The notes below the pieces were generated by a model, which was not told the origin of the DNA, made no database searches, and saw only the letters and a list, made by a program, of their open reading frames with translations. Position numbers and translations under genes: made by a program. Below, one piece after another: positions 45,741 through 57,724 of a DNA stretch of 64,000 bases (its first letter is position 1; every line of letters begins with the position of its first letter). Source of the DNA: Ailurus styani (taxonomy: Eukaryota; Chordata; Mammalia; Carnivora; Ailuridae); assembly GCA_002007465.1 (NCBI GenBank), contig LNAC01000163.1:218812-282811 (forward strand), in the 5' to 3' direction.

Positions 45741-46564
45741 CAGAGACTTCCAGTCTGAGTAGGATGGAATAGACCCATTTTCTCCCTCTCTGTTCACCAC
45801 TGAAGCACAACTATATACCCTAGAAGTGGCACAAGAGACAGGAGATTTCTGAAATTAGTAAGAGGAAGTTGAGGAATGAAAGAATATCACAGTAGCAAGG
45901 TGTCCTGCATCCTCCCAACCAACAGAGGAAAGATGTAGATTGAATGTTTTTCACCTCCAGTGCAGCAACAGAAGGCAGCCCAGGTAGGCTAATCCTTCCA
46001 CAATCAAAAGGGAGTCCCTAGGGCAACATCAAGCAACCTTGATACCACTATCAAGGAGTATCAATCAGGAGCCCCAAAAATAAGTGGCCAGGGAAAGCTC
46101 TCTTTATCCCTTGGGTCTAAGACATCCCTTTTCTATCAAGAGAAAAAAAGTGGGAGAGCAGAACTTGCAAGAGAAAAGCTACATTAGATTTCTCAGTCTG
46201 GGAAGCCTCTTACCTCACAAGCCTGAGATTCTCCTCCCTTGCCAAGGGACACAAACAGAACAAGAAAAAGTCACACCAAGTGCCCCAGTCTGGGAAGCCC
46301 ATTTATATCCATAGGCTGAGATTTTTCTCTCCATACTGGGGCTATTAGGGCAACCAGGGGCACTGATAAAACTATCCCAACACATGTTTTCCCCATAAGA
46401 GGCATTCCTGGCTGGTCTGGGAAAACCTGTTCTGCCAATCAGGCAACATGAAAAGAGACTAGTAGGAGCCCAAGCCATACAACATAAACCAAGCGGACCA
46501 AAATAAGATTGCAAAGTCTCTAAAAATTGAACTGCCATTGGAAACACAGTCTTCTCTCCTCAAA
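45741..46564 (+). mobile_element. Probable 5' end region of an old L1, with internal ~100-bp repeats
   Basis: It directly precedes sense L1 endonuclease sequence and begins 'agacttccagtctgagtagg', like the 5' ends of ancient L1s. Three or four diverged units spaced about 92-124 bases are visible at about 46093, 46199, 46291 and 46415 ('cagtctgggaagcc'-like). The L1 assignment is an inference. Confidence 0.45.
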
Positions 46565-47110
46565 CACAAAATGATAAAAGATCCAAAAGTAAAAGTAGAC
46601 AATGATTCTAACTATATACACACCAAACAACAGAGGTTCAAACTGCACGAAAGAAAAACTGATAGTGCTGAAAAGAAAAAGACAAATCTGAAATTGCAGT
46701 TGGGGATTTTCAACCCACCTATCCCCCTTGAAAATTGAATAAACTCTCAGAAAATCAACAAAGACATAAACAATCTGAACAATGCCATCAACCAAAATAA
46801 TATGTTTTATATAAATATAATATTCCACTTTACGTAAAAATGTACATTTTTTCAAGGGCCCTTGGAGCATTCAATAAGATAAACCATATCCTGCACTGCA
46901 AAACAAACTTTGGTACATTTAAAAGAATTGAAATCATACAGAACATGTTTTCTGACCATAATCAAATCAAATTAGAAATCAATAAAACAAGGACAATGGT
47001 AGGATGGTTTTGCATCTTGATTATAGTGTGGACATATGATCTACACGAGTATTTAAACTGCATAGTTTTTAGGCACATGAATCAAGTCTAAATACTTGAG
47101 TACAATGTTA
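46565..47110 (+). mobile_element. Old L1M, endonuclease region fused to a 3'UTR piece
   Basis: Sense L1: 'gaaagaaaaactgatagtgc', 'ggattttcaacccacctatc', 'attgaaatcatacagaacat' and 'aaattagaaatcaataaaac', then from about 46998 3'UTR-like 'catcttgattatagtgtgga'. The RT and C-terminus are absent, so a large internal deletion or joining of two elements has occurred. Confidence 0.7.
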
Positions 47111-47119
47111 AATAAGTGT

Positions 47120-47725
47120 GAAAACAGGCATTATTAATAGTCTCCTTCATAGTAATCTTAGAGGAAGAAGCATTAACTATTTCAACATTAAACATGATAT
47201 TATCTTTATGTTTCTCCTAGATGTCTCTTATCAAATTGAGGAAATGTCTTTCTCCCCCTCGTTTGCTGATTTTTTTTTATGATAAGGATTGAATTTTGTT
47301 AAATTCTTTTTCTCCATAATACGTTTTGTGTACTTTATTCTGTTAATATGATGAATCGCACTGATTAACTTAAGCAAGTTCAAATATCCTTTCATTCCTG
47401 TAATTGAATCTATTTGTTCATAATGTATTTTCCTCATATATTTTTGGATCCAGTTTGATAATATTGTTAAATACTTCTGTGCCCACGTTCACGATAAATA
47501 TTTGTTGGCAATTTATCTTTCTAATTTAATTGTCAGGATACCTCTTTGAGTTAGCAAGTCTCAAAAGATGATAGGGAGAATTCCATGCCCCTCTAATTTA
47601 TCTGAAAAACTTTAGGTTTGAACGTTTGATAAAATCCTCGGTGAAAGCATCTGATCACAAAGTTGTTTTTTTTTTTTTAAAGAATGTTTTTGTAATTCCT
47701 TTTCTACTTCTATCCCTTTAGATTA
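47120..47725 (-). mobile_element. Old L1M RT region (left part)
   Basis: Antisense RT landmarks: 'cttatcaaattgaggaaatg', 'actttattctgttaatatga', 'ctttcattcctgtaattgaa', 'ttggatccagtttgataata' and 'ggtgaaagcatctgatcaca'. It resumes after the GC-rich insert. Confidence 0.8.
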
Positions 47726-48455
47726 GAGAGAGAAAAAGAGCAAGTGTGACGGTGAGAGAAACACAGATGGAATTGGAAATCAAAGATCTGCATTTGGAGT
47801 GAGAGCTAGAGCAGATCCATTGGCAATCACATGACTCTATGCTCTTTCGGCGGTTCCTGGAGCAGAAGCCACTGATTCGCCTGGGCTCTACGAAAATCTG
47901 GAGATCAGGCGCGAGTTCTGCTGGGATGATAATGACTTCTGGAAGATTCCCGAGCCCACTGTCATAAAAACCAGTCTTCCGGTAGTTTCCACACAGTTAC
48001 AGAATGAACCAGGCACAAGCCTCAGCAGCAGACCACAGCGAAACCAGGCATGTGGGAGGATACCCACCAAAAGTGATACCTCAGTCAGAACTAGCATGAA
48101 AATACCGCAAGTGACTACTTCCGGTCGAGCAGCCAGCCACATCCTCACCACCCACGGGACTCAAGCCTCACAGCTCGCAGCCATGTTTCAACTCCCGCCT
48201 CAGCTCCCGCCTCAGCTCCGGCCTCAGCTCCCACCTCAGTTCTCGCCTCAGCCACAGCTCTGCCATCCTGCAAACCCGAGCCCCTGAAAGGCCCCAGCCC
48301 GCGTCCCTCGGCCTCAAGTCCCAATGATGTTTCTTTTGCTGAGGCCAAGCATAAGAAAAAACAAAAGCGATTTGGCGGTGAGCCTCTCAGAACATGGCTG
48401 CCTGCAGTGGCTCAGTGTTTGGGCTCCCGCGACCCTGCGGGGTCTCCTCCCAGCG

Positions 48456-48472
48456 CCCCCCCCGCCCCCCCC
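48456..48472. repeat. C-rich run
   Basis: Two C8-type runs around one G inside the GC-rich insert. Confidence 0.95.
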
Positions 48473-48798
48473 ACAGCGACAGGGACGACACCCTCCATTC
48501 TCAGCTCCCCAGAGAGCCCACCTGTACCCGCAGTGTGAGATCGTCGGACAGGCCTGCTCCCGGAGCTCTCTGGGCCTCCGCGCCATTTCAGTCTGCTCGT
48601 CCCCGGCTCGTGCGCGCCAGGGTGGGGCTGTGCCTCGAAGGGTCTAGAAACTACACTCTGACCAAAGGCCTTCACCAGCAGACGCCACCCAGTGGGACCG
48701 TCTTCTGGGTGGATCCCATTCAACATCCTGGCAAATTAAAATGGTGTCCTGACTGACCAGCTCCACTGGCTGAGGTAAGCCCTGCGGCAGGAACCTGC

Positions 48799-48821
48799 GG
48801 GGGGGGGGGGGGGGGGGGGGG
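48799..48821. repeat. Poly-G run (23 G)
   Basis: An uninterrupted run of 23 G. Its exact length in an assembly is unreliable. It could form a G-quadruplex. Confidence 0.95.
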
Positions 48822-48965
48822 TAGCACAGGTGCCGCCCCCGGCCGGCGGGCATGTGGCCCTGACGAGGCCAGTGGGCAGCCGGCTGCTCCAGGCGCAGGC
48901 CTTTGTTGGGGGCTGGGGGAGGGGGGCGAATGCATCTGCTGCAGCCCTGTCGCCAGATCTCGGAT

Positions 48966-51070
48966 TTTCCGAATCAAAATACAGCTTTCTGCTTTGTTCA
49001 TTTTCTACCTTGTTTGTTGGATTTCTAGGTTGTTGTTTTCCACTTTTCAAATTTTCTAATTTTGACTTTTAATTTACTCTGCGTGATTATTTTTAAAATT
49101 TGTCTTAATGCAGGTTCTTGCGTCATTAATTTTAGACCTTCAACAATTTTGGTTTAGTATGACCCCTTAAAGGTAAAAATTTCCGTCTCATAATCGTTTT
49201 AGTTGTTTCTCCAATTTTTGTATGCTGTATTTTGTGTATTCTTAGTTCAATCTATTCTATGATTTCTCCTTTGATCCCCGTCCCCCAGTTCTGGATTATA
49301 AGTATGTTGTTTCATTGAAAGTATTTTCAGTTTTCCTAGATATGTTGTGGTTATTGATATCTAATTTAATTACTCTGTGATCAGAGAATTTATTTCCCCT
49401 GATTTCAGTTCTGTTAAATTGATTCAGAATTTTTATGGCCCAGTTTATGGTTCATTTTGGTAAATAAAATATGAGCACTCGGAAAGAATGTGTATTCTGA
49501 CATTTTCATGTGTAGTGTTCAATAATTATAAGATGAAGTTTTTTGTCTTAGATTTTTTTTTTGTCTAGTGGTTCAATCTGTTCAAGGAAACTACTAAAAT
49601 ACTCTATGATCATGAAATTATTTAGTTCTTTAATTTTGTAGTTTTCACACCATGTTTTAACGGTTGGTTGTCGGGTCATAACATACTTATGGTTGTTCTG
49701 TCTTCCTGATGAATTGAGCCTTGTATCCTTGTTAAATAGCCTGCTTTATCTCTGGCAATAACCTTTTCTTGATGTCTGTCTACTTTATCTTATTAAAGTA
49801 GCCTATCCAGCTTTATGTTTAGAGTTTATAGTGTATGTTATTTCTATCCATTTGCCCTCAACCTGTCTGAACTTTAAATTTCATGACATATATAGGCATA
49901 GAGTTAGGTCCTGCTTATACTGATTCTTATAATCTTTGCCTTTTAATTAGAATCTTTTTAATCCATAAACATCCTATGTAGATATTGATATTTGTTTTAG
50001 GTTTGCCAGTAGGCAATTTCTGTATGTTCCCTCTACTTTCCCCCATCCTTATTTTCTAGCTTTCTTATTATGTGAGTGAATTTAAGAATTCTATTTTAAG
50101 TTACCCCTTGACACTTTTTTCAGTAGTTGCTCTAGGATTAAGTTGTTGCAGTCTGTATAAAGTTAATATTGTAGTACTTCATATGCTATACAGAAAACTT
50201 GCAAACATGGACCCATTTACCACAACCTCAACATTCTACATGTTTTCTCATGCTATGGATGTCATAAGCCCAAAAGATGGCATTATGAATTTTGCTTTAA
50301 ATAATCATGTGTATTTTAGTAAACTAAGAGAAAAATTTATTTTATATTAATACATATGCTGTTCTTCATTTCTCCTTGATGGTTCATTTTTATCCCCCAC
50401 TGATACTTTTTTTTTCCAATTAGAAGAAATTCCTTTAGTATTTATAGGTGCAGTGCTCATGACAAAATTCCTTATTCTCATATGTAAACATAATTATGGG
50501 TTTACCTTTTTTCTTTTATCCACTTAATTATATTTTTTCAGCTTCCTCTTGCCTCCAGCTGCTCATATGAAGTCTTTGACAATATGAATTACTCTTTCCC
50601 TGTGTATGATTTGCCACTTTAGCTAATTAAAAAAAAATTTCTCTTTGATTTTCATAACTTTTCTATGCTGGGATTTAGTTTTATTTGTGTTTTTCCTGCT
50701 CAGGGTTTACTAAGCCTCTTGTTTGTATAAAATTATATATTCCACACATTTGGGAAGTTTTTGACTCTTATTTCTTAATTATTTTTCCTGCTCTATTCTT
50801 TTGTCAATACTTTTTGGGCTCAAATTATGTTTACTTTATACTTTTGGTAAGTTCCATAGATTCCTGAAGCTTAGTTTTTTTCCCCCAAATATTTTTGTTG
50901 GTCTTCTTCAGACTGATTTTTTTCTATTGACCTGTCTTCAAGATCACTGATTTTCTTTCCTCTATCAATTCCAGTCTTCTTTTCCAAAGAAATGTTTCAT
51001 TTAGATATTTTTCTGGAATGTTTATCAAGCTTTTGTTTTATCTTTTTATTTTTTTCTGCTGAGCTTTCTT
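48966..51070 (-). mobile_element. Old L1M, ORF2 5' half into the 5' region (right part)
   Basis: Continues the antisense L1 after the insert: 'tttctaggttgttgttttcc', 'gatcagagaatttatttccc', 'aaagaatgtgtattctgaca' and 'tctggcaataaccttttctt'. The 5' region shows 'tttgggaagtttttgactct' and 'ttgacctgtcttcaagatca'. It is long and badly decayed. Confidence 0.8.
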
Positions 51071-51080
51071 AAGTTTTTAT

Positions 51081-51095
51081 TTTTTTTAAAGATAT

Positions 51096-51126
<31 letters not shown>

Positions 51127-51278
51127 TTTGACAGAGAGAGAGAGATCACAAATAGGCAGAGAGGCAGGTAGAGAGAGAGAGGAGGAAGCAGGCTCCCTGG
51201 AAGCCCAATCCTGGGACCCTGAGATCATGACCTGAGCAGAAGGCAGCGGCTTTAACCCACTGAGCCACCCAGGCACCT
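51081..51278 (-). mobile_element. CAN-SINE with an internal deletion
   Basis: (TTTA)n expanded tail at 51096-51130, GA block, then 'aggctccctggaagcccaat', where about 25 bases of the usual sequence are missing. Ends 'ccacccaggcacc'. The target duplication is unclear. Confidence 0.92.
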
Positions 51279-54200
51279 TCTCTGGTTTTTATATGGTATG
51301 TGTAATTTGGGTGTCAGTTCCTATGGTGATTGATTGAATAACCGAAATTAAAGCACGTATCTGTCTTAATTACTTGAATTAAAGATGACTAGATAAACCA
51401 AATAAACTTTTTAAAATTTACTGCCATAGGCATGTCATGTGCAAAAAAAATTTATAGCTATCATTAAAAAAATACTAGTTCAGATTTCATCATACTTATG
51501 GGACATTTAATATTCTATAAAAATACCTGTTTTTAATTCTTGAGTGAAACAGTGAAGCAACTCCCTAAAAATTAAAAATGAGGGAAATAAGATTTACTGA
51601 TCTTTGATAGTTAAACTGGGGAACAAACATTGAACAGGGAAATTTGGTAAGTTCTGAACTCCCGAATTTTTATAGTGAGATATAGGAAAAACTTATGGGT
51701 TTCTCCCAATCAGGATATCAGAATCTAGCTTTAAGGCCAGTTAAGTCTAGAAGCAAGACAAAATTAGGCCACAATACATTAATACAAAAAGAAAGGAAAA
51801 GAAAACATTAATACGGAGGAAAAATTAAAGATATCCAGAGAGGATAAGATAGCCCGAAGACTGATAAATATTGAAATATTCCAATAAATACTGAAAACAT
51901 TTTCGGTTGCATTGAAATTGCAGTTTTCAATGCATATTGAACGTAGTTAATGGGCAATCAGAAATTCAAACTATATTTGGATTTTTAATGTAACTAGACA
52001 ATAAGAAAAAAGATAATAACTGATACAAAGTGTTCAGTGTGTTTCGTGCTTCACATAACATGATCCTTTTCAGTACTAATGGCGTGCTCATAAGTATTCC
52101 CATTTTTGTGACCATTCAGTAGCTCAATGTTAACTAATAAGTTGGGTTTCTGTCGTCTATTCTGGTATTGGTGTACATCTTTTTAGTTTAGATTTTATTT
52201 GTTAGATTAGGGTCTTAAGGACTGATTATTCTAACCATTGAACAATAAACCTAAACCTTTCAAACTAACTTTTATATTAGTGAACATGTGTAGCTCATTG
52301 AGCTAATGTTTTGTGTTGCTACTTAAATTCATCATTCCATTCCTTGCTCTTTAACTCAATGGCACTGAAGTTTATTTAGAATATATACTAAAGATATATA
52401 AGGCCTGAAATTGTGTATTATTAACACATAAGTAAATCTAGAAATATGATTATAATATGATTTGCCATTTATAGAATAAGCTAAATGGTGAGTTATGGAA
52501 CACCAATAATGGCTAAAGTCATTAGCAATACTGTGTAGAATAGGCAAATAAAAAAATTAGTGGAGGGCGGAGAATGTCATTGTTTTGGAATAGGGACCAC
52601 AATAAGAGAAGAAAATGTAAGACAAAACTGCACGTTTTCCGAGGAGTTAGCCCAAGAAGGGGATGATGATACATCGAGAGGGCAAGCTTAACTGGTTCTT
52701 GATGGGAGATGGAACAAAAGCACTTGAGTAGAAGAAAGGACCAGGGTCTGGGCACTGCATTAAGGTAAAAGAGTTATTTCCTTTCGCAAAGACAAATGAT
52801 TTCCTGGGTAAATAAGATCAATCTTTGTTATAAGGAATGAAACTTTTTTAATCAATGAAATATACTATATTAACTATAAATTCTATATTCATCTAAAAGG
52901 GAGAGCTTGACTGTTATTTTAATGCATATATCCTGTTGGAAAGAGAAGCACAAACTTGTGTTACTGCTGCTACGTAATTTTTATCAGTGAGGAATGATGA
53001 TAATTGATTTTTCAAATTGTATATGTGCATATGTGTGTATTTATGTAATCTGAGAATTATTTATTTGTCCAAAATCACAGTTATCCAGATTCCCATTGAG
53101 AGCTTCTGAACTTTGTCTTCTTTTCAATTCTTTATAATGCAGTGGTAGTGTTAAACTGGATGGTCCTTGACTAGGATGTTAAAATATAATGTTCCCTACC
53201 CTGCTTGAATTGTTAATTTTTGTAAGAATTCTTGAATTCTTGTAAAATGGCTATAGAATATAGGTAATAATTTTGTCTTATGCAATGAATAGGTGTCACT
53301 ATTTCTAACCCTTTATATATTTGAGAAATTTTCTGTGTTCTTTATGTAGAGAAAAAAATAGCTGGATTTAAGTTACTAGTTTATAATATTTTCATATCAA
53401 TTAATCCATTTTACTGTTGAATTTAATATTGCAAAGATAAAGTCTGAAAACAATTTAATAGCTGTTTTTTTGCATGTGACTTACTGTTATATCATTAGCG
53501 TTATTGTTTGTTCTTTACCCTGTTCTTATTTTGTGGGATTTTTGATTTTTTGGGTTTTGTTATTGTTGTTGTTATTTTGTCTTTTGGTCTTGTTTTTATT
53601 TGTTTGGCTGTTTTTGCCTCCCTTCCTTGAGATTCTACTGTTTGTATTAAGCCCTTATAAATTTCAGGACAAGTTTCAGTTGGTCAAGTAAGTATACATG
53701 AAAACACTTTTTTTTTAATTTTAAATTTGTGTTATAAAATGGTCCCTATAAACAAAAATTCCATGAAGAATTAAGTTTTCAACTTCCTTGGTACATAGCA
53801 ACACTTAAATCCCTGTTTCCTTACTATGTACACATCTTTTTTCAATCTTGATATCTAAAGCTGAAATTTTGTCTGGCAAGCTCAGGCCAGTCTCATATTT
53901 ATCTTTGAAGATTCTATTACAGTTTGTGCACACTAATGGATATATATATCACATGCCCATTAAATTAAATAAAACCAGTTTTCCTCTGGCATTAAATTAT
54001 TTGCAGCTAACACATGGATTTCTTGTACTTTGTCCCAGATAGAAGTTTTTGATAATCAGGAATTATACCAAATCATTTTAAATATCTCTAGAGCATTGTG
54101 CTTAATTAATCTATTTGTGTACATATGCATGCATACATCATCTGATCTAAAATAATTAAAAATCTGAAAATATTTTTAAATACATCAGGAACCATGGTAT

Positions 54201-54917
54201 TGAAAGACATTAGCTAACTCTCCAGTGACTCACAGATGGGAGAGGAACAGAAGGTGAACAGAGATTTAATGGTAAGGTTTTAAAAGAGGTGCAGATAAAG
54301 AATTATGGTCTTATAGGGGAGGGATTATCATTTACTTGAAATGAGCAGTTGTTTGCATGTCTTAAGCAAACTTTTCAATTTTAATGTCACTAAAGCAAAA
54401 GATCTCTCACGGGAATTTGATATAATCCATTTACCAACCACAGAATTACTAGAAATAATTTTTATTTGTGTGCCTCCAGTATTGAATTAAATTTCTATAA
54501 GTGATCTCTATTTTTGATTGAGAATAAAGTAAATTTTGCCATTTAATTTTCTTTAAATGAAGTAAATTTTTAATAAATTCTATAGAGAAGGAATGTATAT
54601 ATTAAAGTTTCTTCCTTGAAAATCAATACTGATGTAGTAAGAGGAAAAGGAAGGAAAGGATTCAAGGTCTCCAGTCTAGTCCTCCCATCCTGGGCTCATA
54701 CAAGATCCTACTGCCCATATACAAGCAGAAGTATCAGTGGTAGTAATAACTCAGAATCTAATGCAAAGTTCATCTATTTGTAGATTTTCCTTTCTCTTCA
54801 TTTATTATCAGTTTTATGCTAGAAGTCACATTAAATTATATGAATACAAGCCTAGTTGGTTTATCCCTATTAAGCCATGAGTATATTAACTATAGTTCAA
54901 TGTAAAACAAGCTATAG
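51279..54917. other. Longest stretch without a certain repeat
   Basis: About 3.6 kb of AT-rich DNA. No gene, RNA or confident element. Open frames are short and hydrophobic by composition (for example 53470-53691, built on T-rich codons). Confidence 0.4.
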
Positions 54918-54929
54918 AAACATATGAAG

Positions 54930-55116
54930 TGGGCAACTGGGTGGCTCAGTGGGTTAAGCCTCTGCCTTCAGCTCAGGTCGTGATCTCAAGAGTCTTGGGG
55001 TTGAGGCCTGCATCAGGCTCTCTGCTCAGCGGGGAGCCTGCTTCCCCCTCTCTCTCTGTCTGCCTCTCTGCCTACTTGTGATCTCTCTCTGTCTCTCTGT
55101 CAAATAAATTAAAAAA

Positions 55117-55160
<44 letters not shown>

Positions 55161-55171
55161 AACAAACAAAC
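54930..55171 (+). mobile_element. CAN-SINE with an expanded (GAAA)n tail
   Basis: Head 'gggcaactgggtggctcagt', younger box, CT block, then the tail has grown into (GAAA)n and (CAAA)n at 55117-55171. Flanks aaacatatgaag / aaacatacggag. Confidence 0.95.
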
Positions 55172-55204
55172 AAACATACGGAGCACTGTTTCAGCATTTT
55201 GGCT

Positions 55205-55365
55205 AGAGCTGTATTGTAGTAAAAGCATGTGTTAGAAGTCAGGCAAACCTGGATTAAAGTTCACATTTTAATTCTGTGACCTTCAGCTTTCTTATTTGTG
55301 AAGAGTACTTTTCTGAATACTCTCTTTTAATAACAGTAAAAATAAAGCCCTTAGGAAAAAGAATT
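55205..55365 (+). mobile_element. MIR fragment
   Basis: 'gttagaagtcaggcaaacct', 'ggattaaagttcacatttta' and 'cagctttcttatttgtgaag' fit the MIR head and centre. Confidence 0.65.
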
Positions 55366-55488
55366 AGTATTAGTGATGCTTAAATTATGGAACAAGGCTA
55401 AATCCACTGAGAAAAATGTAAGTTCCTTCATGTTAAATTTTTCATAGATAATTTACTGCCAATTATTTATCCCTTTTTGGAGCATTTT
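55366..55488. other. Short unique stretch
   Basis: Nothing recognised between a MIR and the next SINE. Confidence 0.4.
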
Positions 55489-55504
55489 AAAAGCAAATGT
55501 TGAG

Positions 55505-55676
55505 GGGTAGCTGGGTGGATTAGTTGGTTAAGCCATCCTACACTTGGTTTCGCTCAGTTCATCATCTTGGGGTTGTGAGATCAAGCCCTGCATTGGCTTG
55601 AGATCCTCTCTCTCCCTCTCCCCCTCCCTGGCATTTGCATGCGCTCTCTTCCTCTTTCTCTTTCAAGAAAATAAAA

Positions 55677-55707
<31 letters not shown>

Positions 55708-55718
55708 AATATTTTTAA
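55505..55718 (+). mobile_element. CAN-SINE, old, perfect 16-bp target duplication, expanded TAAA tail
   Basis: Flanks aaaagcaaatgttgag (55489-55504, 55719-55734) are identical. Diverged body 'tagctgggtggattagttgg'; tail (AAAT)n at 55675-55708. Confidence 0.95.
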
Positions 55719-55934
55719 AAAAGCAAATGTTGAGAGTTAATTTGTATTTGTTTAGGTTGGACTCTATCAGAAAAGTCTACTGTAAATAGTGTAACTTTCC
55801 ATGCTTCCTTCTTGAAAAATATAAGCCAGATCTGTCACCCACTTCTGGCAAATATGCAGGTTATTATGGCCTGTGATATACCAGAAGCTTTATCCTAGCT
55901 TCATCTGCTAATATTCTATCCTGGTAGTAGGATT

Positions 55935-56130
55935 TTAAATCACATAGACTCTGCTATAGTTCAGATTTGTCAGTTGACAGCTGTGTGAACTTCAATTCCT
56001 CAGGTCTGAATTTCCTGTCTGGTAAAATAATGTTAACAATATCTACCTGGAGAGATTTGGGAGGATTAAGATATACATATAGACTACATAGTGAAGTCTG
56101 TAGTAAGTATCCAATAAGTTGTTTACATTT
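55935..56130 (+). mobile_element. MIR fragment
   Basis: 'gacagctgtgtgaacttcaa', 'ttcctgtctggtaaaataat' and 'gtagtaagtatccaataagt' follow MIR order. Confidence 0.7.
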
Positions 56131-57049
56131 TAGCCACCTATTACTTTATATCCTTATATTTATATTATGAAACCTAGTTTTTAAGAACTAGATAGGTAAG
56201 AGATGAACAAATAAACTCAACATTATAATGATTTTACTTCAGCTTGATGTCATTCATAGTTTTAAATAAAGTTGGTCATTTCTCTTTGACTCACTCTATA
56301 TTAAAATTCTTAATTTCACACAAAAACATTAGAGATCAATTATTTAGCTCAATATCCAAGGCATCCCTGATCTCTCAGCTTTTTAAATTTGAATAAGGCA
56401 AAAATTTCTTTTTCCTCCCAACCATTGAAAGCTAAATCTCTGAATGAAAGGAAGTAGGAACTAAATGAAAAGCCAAACTAATTTTACTTAAGCAGTTAAA
56501 GCTTTCACAGTGAATGATTTGGAGCTCTTCAGTGTTACTTAGTGAATGTAATCACACATATTTGTCTTGTTGAGAATTTTATTGTGACATATGCATGGTA
56601 AGCAAGACTGCTATTATATAAATTACCCAAGATTTGTTGCTTGAAGTTGTAGAGTACAAAAAGAAATCATGCATGAAGTTTTCTCAACAAAAATATTTCC
56701 ATTTAAATAGAACTTAATGTAAGTTGTTAACCAGTAAGACTAACCACAATCTGATTAATATTTATACATTATTTGAGTTCAGTACCAGAAATGTAAAATG
56801 TCTAATACATAGAAGAGAAGAACTGGTTGGTATTCTGAAGAACAGGATTTAAAAGATTCAAGATTCTAAGGGCAGGATTTGAAGTTCTTAGACAAGTAGA
56901 TGAAATACCAGATTTCTTCATGAGCATAACAAAAGGTTTCTTCTATTTCATTCTGCAGTTGTTTCTTTAATCCTTTTTGTCCCAATTCCAATGTGTGTGT
57001 GTTTAAATAATATCTGCATTCCTTTTAGAGTTTACAGGTGAGTGGGGGG
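56131..57049. other. Unique AT-rich sequence
   Basis: No gene or repeat recognised. Confidence 0.4.
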
Positions 57050-57310
57050 GGGATAGATAATCAGACAAAACAATTTAAAGCTTATATAAGGGGACTATAA
57101 GAGCATATAAAAGGAGGACTGATCTAGTTTGGATACATTAGGGAAAGCTTAACTGAGGATGTAGCTGAATTGAGATTTCAAGGGTAACCAGATTATATCT
57201 GGGTAAATGAATGGGAAGATATTTAAGGTAGAGGTATACTTTATGGAAGTCCTAATAGGGAAATTAGCCTGATATTTTTGAAGATCTGGAAAATCTTCAG
57301 ATTTTCAGGC
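57050..57310 (+). mobile_element. Possible ancient L2-type repeat
   Basis: 'tagggaaagcttaactgagg', 'gaattgagatttcaagggta' and 'gccagagtgcagatc' resemble an ancient mammalian repeat class but with low identity. Confidence 0.35.
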
Positions 57311-57724
57311 TAGTATGGCCAGAGTGCAGATCCATAAAGGATCAATGGAAGGATATGAATCTTCATAAAATATTTTTGAAATTTTATGCCCAAATTACCC
57401 AAAATATTATAGAAAGGAAATATTAAATATTTTATGTATTTTCAGTATCTTTACCATTCTTTAAAATATTTATTCCTGGAATAAGTATTTGTATCATGAA
57501 GAATTTATATATAAAAGCTCATGAAAGAGAAAAACATGACTCAAAACCTAACAGTCCTATATATCCTAAAAATGTGACTTAGAATAGAATTCATTGTCAA
57601 TTCAAATGATAAGCTCATTACAACTACATGGTACAATTGTAGCAACTTTCATTAATCTTCAAATAGACTGTACTGTTGTCCAATCTTAATAGTTTATGAA
57701 AAAACAGCATACTTATTATTATGT
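57311..57724. other. Unique AT-rich sequence
   Basis: No gene or repeat recognised. Confidence 0.4.

Larger units (their letters stand above)
47726..48965 (+). other. GC- and CpG-rich insert of unknown origin, candidate retrocopy or promoter-exon
   Basis: It interrupts an old antisense L1 and differs sharply from everything else in the window in GC and CpG content. Frame 47835-48284 is open for 150 codons without a stop (ending TGA 48285-48287). It includes a WDDNDFWKIPEPTVIKTSL segment and a P/Q repeat (LPPQLPPQLRPQLPPQ). An overlapping frame is open from about 48107 to the TGA at 48536-48538. It contains a SASSPNDVSFAEAKHKKKQK segment and then proline-rich sequence. One small indel near 48270 would connect them. 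There is no matching ATG-started full frame and I do not recognise the protein. 'gctgaggtaagc' at 48769-48780 looks like a 5' splice donor. Alternatives are a decayed processed pseudogene or an ancient first exon/CpG island. Strand is assigned from the better frames. Confidence 0.5.

Noticed and set aside
46215..46870. Two minus-strand frames of 110 and 116 codons
   Set aside because: They lie in repeat-derived sequence (old L1 region, tandem units), start without support and have no family resemblance.
48394..49072. Several open frames of 69-120 codons on both strands in the GC-rich insert
   Set aside because: High GC lowers stop frequency, so mutually overlapping frames are expected. Only the two longer plus-strand frames described in the findings seemed worth noting.
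57283..57306. Overlapping short palindromes around 'gaaaatcttcagattttc'
   Set aside because: Eight-base arms are common by chance in AT-rich DNA of this length.
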